Part shown: positions 1 to 5,817 of the stretch, one piece after another | Numbering within the stretch: position 1 is the stretch's first letter | Layout: each line of letters opens with the position of its first letter | From: Acidaminococcus sp050873445 | GTDB lineage: Bacteria > Bacillota > Negativicutes > Acidaminococcales > Acidaminococcaceae | Length of the DNA: 13,373 nucleotides | Assembly: GCF_050873445.1 (NCBI RefSeq) | Contig: NZ_JBNMIU010000057.1 | Location: forward strand, 1-13,373 | Direction of reading: 5' to 3' | Notes under the pieces: model-generated | Seen by the model: the letters and a program-made list of their open reading frames with translations, nothing else | The model's database searches: none | Told to the model about the DNA's origin: nothing | Position numbers and translations under genes: made by a program

Positions 1-137
1 AAATAAGCCCCTCGAGTGAGGGGCTGCCAGGAAATGTAGTGCGGTTGGTAGCCTTTAAATCTAGGGCCTTAAGGCCGAGGCAGGTAACGCGGCTTATAGC
101 CGCAGAGCAAACTACCCGTTATACGGGTAGTTTTGAT
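1..137 (+). mobile_element. Possible right end of an IS200/IS605-type element (guide-RNA-like hairpin array)
   Basis: No protein is encoded here. The stretch is a chain of hairpins: GCCCCTC/GAGGGGC (7-13 with 18-24), a GGCTGCC/GGTAGCC stem (22-28 with 47-53, one G-U pair), the palindrome GGCCTTAAGGCC (65-76), GCGGCT-TAT-AGCCGC (89-103) and AAACTACCCGT-TAT-ACGGGTAGTTT (109-133), followed by TTTTGATT. The first two stems share bases 22-24, so they are partly alternative. A TAA at 4-6 could be the stop of a gene entering from the left. Known background: IS200/IS605 elements end in subterminal hairpins, and the 3' end of tnpB plus the right end is transcribed as a structured guide-scaffold RNA. 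The G-U pair favours a plus-strand RNA. The element body is outside the window, so this is inference; it could also be another structured 3' UTR. Confidence 0.4.
109..134. terminator. Perfect 11-bp hairpin with T tail, probably a two-way terminator
   Basis: AAACTACCCGT (109-119) pairs perfectly with ACGGGTAGTTT (123-133) around a TAT loop, with T at 131-134 on the plus strand and A at 109-111, which gives a U run on the minus strand. It lies 11 nt beyond the glutaminase stop codon, so it can end that minus-strand transcript as well as anything entering from the left. It may also be the terminal hairpin of the proposed insertion-sequence end. Confidence 0.6.
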
Positions 138-145
138 TGCTGTGG

Positions 146-1087
146 TTAAAATTCTTTTGTATCGAAGACGTGCAATCCCAGGGAATCAGACAGGACCCGC
201 AGGATCTTTTCTCCGCCTACGCTGTTGCCTTTTTTATTCAGCATGGGGCCGAAGGTGCCGATGCCGATGCCGTGGCGGGCGATGGCACAGATCCCGCCGC
301 CCACGCCGCTCTTGCTGGGCATTCCTACTTTTACGGCATATTCCCCGGATTCATCGTACATGCCGCACAGCATCATCAGCGTGGTGACGATGCGCACGAT
401 GGTGGAATCGATCAGCTGTTCTCCGGTCCTGGGATCCACTCCATGGTTGGACAGCACCATGCCATAGTGAGCCAGGTCACGGGCGGTGACCATAACGGAA
501 CACATGCGGAAGTAGACGTCCAGGATGTCTTCCGGTTCTCCGTCCAGCACATGGTCGCTTTTCAGCAGGAAAGCAATGGAGCGGTTGCGGGTACCGGTTT
601 TCTTTTCCGAACGGTAGACACTTTCGTTCAGTTCAATATGGGGGTTGCCGCACAGCTTCCGGACCAGTTCCAGGAATGAAGCAAAGGGGTCCGGCGTCTC
701 GATGCAGCTGGCGGTGACGATGGCACCGGCGTTGATCATGGGGTTGAAGGGCCGCCAGTCCTTCAGTTCCAGCTGCAGGATGCTGTCGAACCGGTCTCCG
801 GTGGGCTCCATGCCGATTTTGCTGAATACCTTGTCATACCCGGCGGTCTGCAGGGCCAGGATCAGGGAAAAGGTCTTGGAAATGCTCTGCATGGTAAAGG
901 GGATGTCATAATCACCGGCGCAGTATTCCGTACCATCCTTGCGCATGAGGCATACTCCCAGGTTGCCTGAATTGGCCTTGGCCAGTTCGGGGATGTAGCT
1001 GGCCACCTTCCCTTCATACAACACCTGCCGCCCTGCTGCCAGGGCTTCTTCCAGCACCGCCTGGATTTCTGCTTTGTCCATGACCAT
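146..1087 (-). CDS. glsA: Glutaminase (GlsA type, serine-dependent beta-lactamase fold)
   Basis: Hydrolyses L-glutamine to glutamate and ammonia in the cytoplasm. The 313-residue protein matches the usual family length of about 310. The catalytic S-x-x-K dyad is in QSISK (Ser68, Lys71). Other family blocks are DWRPFNPMINAGAI (from about residue 110), LAHYGMVLSNHGVDP with the conserved tyrosine, KSGVGGGI and the C-terminal GNSVGGEKIL. I place the start at the ATG of 1085-1087 (MVMDKAEIQ) because GGAGGG lies 7 nt upstream; an in-frame ATG 36 nt further out has no ribosome site. The gene stands alone on the minus strand, divergent from the channel gene at 1342. In a fermenter it could feed glutamate catabolism or generate ammonia for acid tolerance; that role is inference. 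Confidence 0.93.
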   Translation of the reverse strand: MVMDKAEIQAVLEEALAAGRQVLYEGKVASYIPELAKANSGNLGVCLMRKDGTEYCAGDYDIPFTMQSISKTFSLILALQTAGYDKVFSKIGMEPTGDRFDSILQLELKDWRPFNPMINAGAIVTASCIETPDPFASFLELVRKLCGNPHIELNESVYRSEKKTGTRNRSIAFLLKSDHVLDGEPEDILDVYFRMCSVMVTARDLAHYGMVLSNHGVDPRTGEQLIDSTIVRIVTTLMMLCGMYDESGEYAVKVGMPSKSGVGGGICAIARHGIGIGTFGPMLNKKGNSVGGEKILRVLSDSLGLHVFDTKEF

Positions 1088-1143
1088 GAATTTTCCCTCC
1101 AATTGTTGTGTCGAAATCTCCAAAATTTTCTTTTAAATCCTTG

Positions 1144-1181
1144 CCAAAGAGAAGCTCCGACGGGTCATCAGAGCTTTTTGG
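1144..1181 (-). other. Stem-loop in the glutaminase 5' leader
   Basis: On the minus strand CCAAA/TTTGG (1177-1181 with 1144-1148) and AAGCTC/GAGCTT (1171-1176 with 1152-1157) form a two-part stem around a 13-nt loop. It lies in the leader of about 105 nt between the predicted promoter and the glutaminase start. No known riboswitch is recognised. On the plus strand the same stem is followed by Ts, but no plus-strand gene precedes it. Confidence 0.3.
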
Positions 1182-1198
1182 AATGTATATGCAGAAGT

Positions 1199-1207
1199 AT
1201 TATACCA
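1199..1207 (-). promoter_or_regulatory. Extended -10 promoter of glutaminase
   Basis: The minus strand reads TGG-TATAAT, a perfect -10 hexamer with an upstream TG. No good -35 hexamer is found 16-18 nt upstream. Transcription would start near 1192, leaving a leader of about 105 nt. Confidence 0.5.
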
Positions 1208-1273
1208 TAGTTCATCAGAAGGAGGAACCGTCTGGAAAAGAATGGAGAAAGAGCTTCGCTGGGCAGGATCGGT

Positions 1274-1305
1274 TTGACGATTTTCAGGTTCCTTTCTGGT
1301 AAACT
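1274..1305 (+). promoter_or_regulatory. Likely promoter of the formate/nitrite-family channel
   Basis: TTGACG (1274-1279) and an extended -10, TGG-TAAACT (1297-1305), lie 37 bp before the start codon. The spacer is 20 bp, longer than ideal, so recognition probably depends on the TG extension. Confidence 0.4.
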
Positions 1306-1341
1306 ATCTAAAAAGACAGAGAATCAAACAGGAGGGAATCT

Positions 1342-1959
1342 ATGAAAATCCATCGCATTTTTTATTCTTCCATAGCTGCCGGTTTCTGTATCGGCCTGGG
1401 TGGTGCTGTGTTCCTGCTCCAGGCAGAGAAACTGGTGGGAGCGGTGCTGTTCTGCATCGGGCTTTATACCATCTGTGAAATGAAATTCCATCTGTTTACC
1501 GGACGGGTCTGTTATGCTTTGGAGCAGCCGCTCTGGTCCTGGCTCCAGTTCCCGGTCATCTGGCTGGGGAATTGGCTGGGTACAGGGCTGGCCGCCAATT
1601 TGCTGCGCTGCACAAGGGCAGGGGCCAATGCGCAAAAGGCTGCACAGCTCCTGGTCCAGACGAAAAACGCAGATACCCTGCTGAGCCTGTTTGTCCTGGG
1701 GGTGTTCTGCAATGTCTTTGTGTTCATTGCGGTGGAGGGTTTCAAAAGTTTTCCACTGGCCCTGGGGAAATACCTGGCCATTTTCGTGGGTATTCCGGTC
1801 TTTATCATGAGCGGCTATGAACACAGCATCGCGGACATGTTCTACTATTTCATGGCCGGGCAGATGGACCAGGAAGCGCTGCTGCGGCTTCTGGTGATCA
1901 CCGGGGGCAATATCTGCGGCGGGCTGGCTGCCTGGGGAGCCAGACAGGTGGTAAAGTAA
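1342..1959 (+). CDS. Compact formate/nitrite transporter (FNT) family channel
   Basis: An integral membrane protein of 205 residues, probably six membrane segments, related to FocA/NirC channels that pass small anions such as formate, nitrite or hydrosulfide. The clearest signature is SGYEHSIADMF around residues 157-167, matching the family's S-G-x-E-H-S-x-A-N-M block; His161 corresponds to the central pore histidine. LFTG (51-54) matches the pore-loop region and GNICGG near the C-terminus is also typical. Family members usually have about 260-285 residues, so this one has short loops and termini. ATG 1342 follows GGAGGG by 5 nt. It is monocistronic, divergent from glutaminase, and its stop lies 13 nt before the folded RNA at 1973. 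The substrate cannot be told from sequence. Confidence 0.8.
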   Translation: MKIHRIFYSSIAAGFCIGLGGAVFLLQAEKLVGAVLFCIGLYTICEMKFHLFTGRVCYALEQPLWSWLQFPVIWLGNWLGTGLAANLLRCTRAGANAQKAAQLLVQTKNADTLLSLFVLGVFCNVFVFIAVEGFKSFPLALGKYLAIFVGIPVFIMSGYEHSIADMFYYFMAGQMDQEALLRLLVITGGNICGGLAAWGARQVVK

Positions 1960-1972
1960 GAAACAAGGCGGT

Positions 1973-2186
1973 CAGTGGTCTGCGGATGGGATTGCCGGGC
2001 GGGATCCCTTCGGGACCCTTGGTAAGTCTCTACGGAAAATGGGATATTCCGGACCTGGGAAGGGATTTCTACCTTACGAATAGACCTTGCACCGGAGTCG
2101 GATATTTGATACAACTCCGTAGGGGGCCACCAAGACCGGCGAAAGCCGTGTCGCCCGGTGAACCCGTCCCGGACTTTTAACCACTG
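1973..2186 (+). ncRNA. Highly structured RNA of unknown family with a four-way junction
   Basis: The gap between two converging genes folds into one closed structure. P1 is CAGTGGT/ACCACTG (1973-1979 with 2180-2186). P2-P3 pair 1984-2001 with 2152-2169, broken by one A-A mismatch. A four-way junction with no unpaired linkers then joins P3, hairpin A (2002-2017), P4 CTTGGT/ACCAAG (2018-2023 with 2129-2134) and hairpin B (2135-2151, CGGC-GAAA-GCCG). The P4 arm continues with 2027-2036/2116-2125 and 2046-2052/2092-2098 and an apical domain (2053-2091). At least six pairs are G-U read on the plus strand and the tetraloop is GNRA, so the plus strand is the RNA. No open reading frame of note occurs. 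It may be transcribed alone (a weak TGG-TAAAGT lies at 1949-1957) or cut from the channel mRNA. A weak A/T hairpin with a T run follows at 2198-2216. The raiA motif is one known class of similar size to test. Confidence 0.65.
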
Positions 2187-2229
2187 TATTCCGACTTAAA
2201 AAACGTGATTTTTATTATAGCACCTTGTT

Positions 2230-3402
2230 TTACAAGCACATTTTATAGATATTTACACAATCTTCCGGATGCAGGACTCTGAATCCCTTGATTTCGCCCC
2301 CTTTGGCTTCGCAGGCTTTTCTGGCCATGATGGGGAAATCTTCTTTTTTGATACCCAGTTCTGTGAGGGTGGAGGTGAGTCCCAGATCCTTGTAGAAGAA
2401 ATCAGCCAGCTTCTGGATACTCTGACGGGCGATATCCATGGGGGTCTGGTGGGGATCCAGACCGAACACGCTGACTCCGAACCGCACGTACCGGCTTACA
2501 TTGCTTTCAGACAGGCAATACTCCAGGAACCGGGGCGTGACGATGGCCAGTCCCAGACCGTGAGTGATGTCGTAGATGGCAGACAACTCATGCTCCAGCC
2601 CGTGGCAGGCCCATACATGATTCTGGCAGGTCTTGGTGAATCCGTTGATGGCCCAGGCAGACGTCCACATCAGGTTGGCCCGGGCTTCGTAATCGTCAGG
2701 ATGTGCCAGGGCTATGGGTGCGTATTTCAGCACGGTCTTCATGAGTCCTTCCATGACAGAATCCAGCATGAACATGCCTTCTTTCGGGTTGAAATAGGTT
2801 TCCATGATGTGGGACAGGATGTCGGCAGATCCGCAGGCGGTCTGGTACCGGCTGACAGAAAATGTAAGCTCCGGATCCAGGAAGGAAACTTTGGGCTGCA
2901 GAGGTACTGCACCCCGGGCCAGCTTCAGCTGGCTTTCCTTATCGCTGATCACTCCAATATCATCCATTTCCGAACCGGTGGCAGCAATGGTAGGGATGGT
3001 GAGAAGGGGCAAGGATTTCGTAAGAGGGGCTTTTTTCGTGAAGAAATCCCAGGGATCGAAATCCACACAGGCACCGGCGGCGATGAATTTGCCCGCATCC
3101 AGGCAGGAACCGCCGCCTACAGCCAGCACTACATCACAGCCCTGGCTTTTGCAGAGAGCTGCACCCTGGCGCACGGACTGGATCCGGGGATTGGGTTCGA
3201 TACCGGACAGCTCCACCCATTCCAGATGGTGGGCTTTGAACTGGTCTGCCAGTCTGTCGTACAGACCGGTGCGTTTGATGGAACCGCCGCCATAGGCCAG
3301 CAGCACTTTGTGGCCGAACCGTTCCAGTTCTTCGCCCAGATGGGTCAGGGCGGTCCTGCCGAAATAGACTTTGGTGGGGATATCATACACGAAATCTTTC
3401 AT
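2230..3402 (-). CDS. Iron-containing (type III) alcohol dehydrogenase, YqhD/butanol dehydrogenase-like
   Basis: Reversibly reduces aldehydes to alcohols with NAD(P)H in the cytoplasm. The 390 residues match YqhD/BdhA length. Cofactor-binding glycines are at YGGGS (37-41) and VGGGSCLDAGK (95-105); PTIAATGSEMDD (137-148) is the family signature. The four metal ligands Asp194, His198, His267 and His281 are all present at the same numbering as in E. coli YqhD, in ADILSHIMET and HGLEHELSAIYDITHG. Start ATG 3402 is preceded by AAGGAGG with 7 nt spacing. It stands alone on the minus strand, divergent from the transporter at 3497. The likely job is aldehyde detoxification or disposal of reducing power during fermentation; the exact substrate is unknown. 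Confidence 0.93.
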   Translation of the reverse strand: MKDFVYDIPTKVYFGRTALTHLGEELERFGHKVLLAYGGGSIKRTGLYDRLADQFKAHHLEWVELSGIEPNPRIQSVRQGAALCKSQGCDVVLAVGGGSCLDAGKFIAAGACVDFDPWDFFTKKAPLTKSLPLLTIPTIAATGSEMDDIGVISDKESQLKLARGAVPLQPKVSFLDPELTFSVSRYQTACGSADILSHIMETYFNPKEGMFMLDSVMEGLMKTVLKYAPIALAHPDDYEARANLMWTSAWAINGFTKTCQNHVWACHGLEHELSAIYDITHGLGLAIVTPRFLEYCLSESNVSRYVRFGVSVFGLDPHQTPMDIARQSIQKLADFFYKDLGLTSTLTELGIKKEDFPIMARKACEAKGGEIKGFRVLHPEDCVNIYKMCL

Positions 3403-3429
3403 GGAGATGCCTCCTTGGAGTTTTCTTTT

Positions 3430-3438
3430 ATTGTACCA
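3430..3438 (-). promoter_or_regulatory. Extended -10 promoter of the alcohol dehydrogenase
   Basis: The minus strand reads TGG-TACAAT, 27 bp before the start codon, without a clear -35. It sits next to the divergent promoter at 3445-3453, so the two probably compete or share a regulator. Confidence 0.45.
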
Positions 3439-3444
3439 TTTTTA

Positions 3445-3453
3445 TGCTATAAT
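3445..3453 (+). promoter_or_regulatory. Extended -10 promoter of the first EamA transporter
   Basis: TGC-TATAAT, a perfect -10 with TG extension, lies 43 bp before the ATG at 3497. Upstream sequence is T-rich with no convincing -35. Confidence 0.5.
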
Positions 3454-3496
3454 AGAACAATCTGAAAAAATCTGTTACAAAGGATGATCGCTGGAT

Positions 3497-4369
3497 ATGG
3501 AACTCTCTTTTCTCTCTCCCAAAGACCGGATGCTGCTTTCATTGATGATTTTCGGGACCCTCGGACTGGTGCGCCGGTATATTCCGCTGGAGTCGGTGCC
3601 TCTGGCTTTTCTGCGGGCAGCTCTGGGCTGCCTTTCCATGGTGGTACTCATGCAGGCAGGACACATCCCTTTCCACTGGACTGCGTTGCGGCAGCGGGCT
3701 CCCAAACTGCTGCTCAGCGGCCTTCTGCTGGGGCTGGACTGGGTATTCTTTTTTGAAGCATTCAACCATACCACTGTGGCCATTGCTACTTTGTGCTACT
3801 ACATGGCACCGGTATTCATGCTGATCGCAGCACCCCTGGTGTTCCATGAGACGCTGCGCAGACGGAAACTGGTGTGTGCAGCCATCACGATTGGAGGCAT
3901 GCTGCTGGTGTCCGGCGTGGTGGGCGGTGCGTCCGCAGGAGGGACCGGGGATTTCAGCGGGGTGGCGTATGCCCTGCTGGGGGCTCTTTTCTATGCGGCC
4001 ATCATCGTGCTGAGCAAGACCATCACCGGATTGGATCCCTATGAACAGACGGCGGTCCAGCTGGGGACGGCGGCGTTGTTCCTGCTGGTTTATTCCGGCT
4101 TTACGGGCAAGCTGGATTTCCACACCATGACAGGTGCAGGATGGGGGCTGACGATACTGCTGGGTGTGGTCCATACAGGTCTGGCTTATGGCATCTACTT
4201 CGGCAGCCTGACTCAGGTGCCGGCCCAGACTACGGCCATTTTGAGCTATGTGGATCCTGTGGTGGCGGTACTGCTGAGCGTGTTCGTATTGCAGGAACCT
4301 ATTACGGAATTGCAGCTGGCCGGGGTATGTCTGGTGCTGGGCGGTATGATCAGCGGGGAGAGAAGATAG
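3497..4369 (+). CDS. EamA/DMT-superfamily transporter
   Basis: A 290-residue inner-membrane protein with about ten hydrophobic segments in two repeated EamA halves. Family marks are the first-half block FFFEAFNHTTVAIATLCYYM followed by a proline and FMLIAAPLVFHETL, and the second-half block ending VDPVVAVLLSVFVLQEPIT with the conserved proline-glutamate-type end of the last helices. Members export amino acids, metabolites or drugs; the substrate is not predictable here. The ribosome site is weak: AAGGA lies about 12 nt upstream of ATG 3497. It is monocistronic, between a divergent promoter and the terminator at 4394. Confidence 0.88.
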   Translation: MELSFLSPKDRMLLSLMIFGTLGLVRRYIPLESVPLAFLRAALGCLSMVVLMQAGHIPFHWTALRQRAPKLLLSGLLLGLDWVFFFEAFNHTTVAIATLCYYMAPVFMLIAAPLVFHETLRRRKLVCAAITIGGMLLVSGVVGGASAGGTGDFSGVAYALLGALFYAAIIVLSKTITGLDPYEQTAVQLGTAALFLLVYSGFTGKLDFHTMTGAGWGLTILLGVVHTGLAYGIYFGSLTQVPAQTTAILSYVDPVVAVLLSVFVLQEPITELQLAGVCLVLGGMISGERR

Positions 4370-4393
4370 GGACGGACTGGCATCAGGCTGGTG

Positions 4394-4429
4394 ACGGGGT
4401 GTGAAAAAACATTTTTTACACCCCGTTTT
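4394..4429 (+). terminator. Intrinsic terminator after the first EamA transporter
   Basis: ACGGGGTGT (4394-4402) pairs with ACACCCCGT (4418-4426) and an A-run/T-run extends the stem inward, followed by TTTT. It separates the transporter from the biotin operon. Confidence 0.85.
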
Positions 4430-4442
4430 GATCGTAACTTAC

Positions 4443-4495
4443 GTTAACCATACTTAAATACTGGGTTGACACAACGGACTGTCTTCCTGTATGGT
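4443..4495 (+). promoter_or_regulatory. BirA-like operator overlapping the biotin operon promoter
   Basis: GTTAACC (4443-4449) and GGTTGAC (4464-4470) form an imperfect inverted repeat with 14 bp between, the pattern of BirA (biotin repressor) sites in Bacillota. The second half contains the -35 box TTGACA (4466-4471); TATGGT (4490-4495) is the -10 after 18 bp. A bound repressor would block polymerase. The assignment rests on the motif and on bioY-bioD-bioA lying directly downstream. Confidence 0.75.
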
Positions 4496-4527
4496 AGAAC
4501 AGTCTGAAAATTTCTGGAGGTGAGGAT

Positions 4528-5073
4528 GTGCGTTTGCGTGAAATGGTGTTGTGTAGTTTGTTCATTGCGCTGGTGGCTGTGGGGGCTCTGATCCGGATTC
4601 CGGTAGGGTCGGACGTATATACCCTGCAGTTCCTCTTCACCCTGCTGGCGGGTCTGCTGCTGGGACCCCGGCTGGGGGCGGTGGCAGTGGGTACCTATGT
4701 GCTCATGGGGCTGGCAGGGATCCCGGTGTTCGCTTCCGGTGGCGGCCCGGCCTACATCCTGCAGCCCACGTTCGGGTACCTGGTGGGCTTTACGGTCCAG
4801 GCCTGGCTCTGCGGGCGGCTGGCACGGCAGGGGGAAGTGACGTTCCGACGGATCCTGGGCATCAACCTGATCGGTATGGCCGTGGTCTATGTGCTGGGCA
4901 TCGGATATTTTTACCTGGCATCCAATTATCTGGTACAGGCGCCCATCGGGTTCTGGGCGGCCCTGTGGTTCTGCGGTGTGCTGCAGGTGGTACCGGATTT
5001 CCTGTTGTGCCTGGGTGCTGCGGTGGTGGGGCTGCGCTGCCATCGGGCGGGAATCTGGGTGGATAACGGGTAA
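4528..5073 (+). CDS. bioY: Biotin transporter substrate-binding component BioY (ECF S-component)
   Basis: Membrane protein of 181 residues that binds biotin for the energy-coupling-factor transporter, or works alone at lower rate. The family block GLAGIPVFASGGGPAYILQP, followed by TFGYLVGF, is intact near residues 71-98, as is the preceding LLAGLLLGPRLGA; about six membrane helices, usual length 180-200. The start is GTG 4528, chosen because GGAGG ends 7 nt before it. First gene of bioY-bioD-bioA, behind a BirA-like operator, so uptake and synthesis are probably repressed together when biotin is plentiful. No ECF ATPase or T-component gene is in the window, so it would use a shared ECF module encoded elsewhere. 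Confidence 0.93.
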   Translation: MRLREMVLCSLFIALVAVGALIRIPVGSDVYTLQFLFTLLAGLLLGPRLGAVAVGTYVLMGLAGIPVFASGGGPAYILQPTFGYLVGFTVQAWLCGRLARQGEVTFRRILGINLIGMAVVYVLGIGYFYLASNYLVQAPIGFWAALWFCGVLQVVPDFLLCLGAAVVGLRCHRAGIWVDNG

Positions 5074-5117
5074 AACGGATTTTGGGCAGAAACCTTCTGG
5101 GAAAGGAGTTCATCATT

Positions 5118-5804
5118 ATGGGAAAAGCGTTGTTTGTGACCGGCACCGGGACGGACGTGGGGAAGACCTATGTGACCGGGCTGCTGGTGAAAAGATTGAA
5201 GGACGCCGGGCTGGATGCCGGTTATTATAAAGCGGCCCTCAGCGGAGCGGAACCGGATGGGAAGGGGCACCTGATCCCGGGTGATGCAGCCTGGGTGAAG
5301 CAGGTGGCCGGCCTGTCGGATCCGCTGGAGGATCTGGTAACCTATGTCTACCGGGAAGCAGTGTCACCCCACCTGGCTGCCCGGCATACGGGAGTACCGG
5401 TGGAAATGGAGCGGATCCGGACGGATTTTAACCGGGCCAAAGAACACCATGCCTATCTGACCATGGAGGGCAGCGGCGGCATCCTGTGCCCCCTGTGCTG
5501 GGATGACCGGCAGGAACTGCTGCTGGAGAACGTCATCCAAGGGTTGGATCTGGGTTGTGTGATCGTAGCCGACGCGGGTCTGGGGACCATCAACAGCACA
5601 GTGCTCACGGTGGAATATCTCCGCAGCCGGACAATCCCGGTGCGGGGAATCTTCTTCAATCACTGGATTCCCGGTGACTCCATGCAGGAAGACAACCGGG
5701 CCATGGTGGAACGGCTGACCGGTGTTCCGGTACTGGCTTTCATCCAGCAGGGAGATACAGAAATGGATATAAAAATAGAAGAATTAATAAAATTGTACCG
5801 GTAA
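5118..5804 (+). CDS. bioD: Dethiobiotin synthetase
   Basis: ATP-dependent closure of the ureido ring: 7,8-diaminononanoate plus CO2 gives dethiobiotin, the penultimate biotin step, in the cytoplasm. The 228 residues include the P-loop TGTGTDVGKT (8-17), GYYKAALSGAE with the substrate lysine, and EGSGGILCPL matching the family's E-G-A-G-G block. The start at ATG 5118 (MGKALFV) is preferred over an ATG 36 nt upstream because AAGGAG lies 9 nt before it and the P-loop then begins at the usual position. It lies 44 nt after bioY and 13 nt before bioA. Confidence 0.95.
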   Translation: MGKALFVTGTGTDVGKTYVTGLLVKRLKDAGLDAGYYKAALSGAEPDGKGHLIPGDAAWVKQVAGLSDPLEDLVTYVYREAVSPHLAARHTGVPVEMERIRTDFNRAKEHHAYLTMEGSGGILCPLCWDDRQELLLENVIQGLDLGCVIVADAGLGTINSTVLTVEYLRSRTIPVRGIFFNHWIPGDSMQEDNRAMVERLTGVPVLAFIQQGDTEMDIKIEELIKLYR

Positions 5805-5817
5805 AAAGGAGAAAAAC

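Noticed and set aside
2094..2186. Local similarity to 6S RNA (a GAGTCGGATATTTG-like stretch and a CCGTCCCGGACTTTTAA-like stretch)
   Set aside because: The similarity is from memory and patchy. 6S is a rod with a central bubble, whereas this region folds with a four-way junction and closes at 1973/2186, so the ends do not match a 6S layout.
1973..2207. Minus-strand reading of the structured RNA from the TGC-TATAAT at 2214-2222
   Set aside because: The G-U pairs would become A-C mismatches and the GAAA loop would become TTTC on the minus strand; the fold supports the plus strand. An antisense transcript remains possible and is listed as a finding.
2269..3465. Long plus-strand open frame opposite the alcohol dehydrogenase
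   Set aside because: It is an antisense shadow: the minus-strand frame has all catalytic residues and a good ribosome site, and this one has no recognisable motif.
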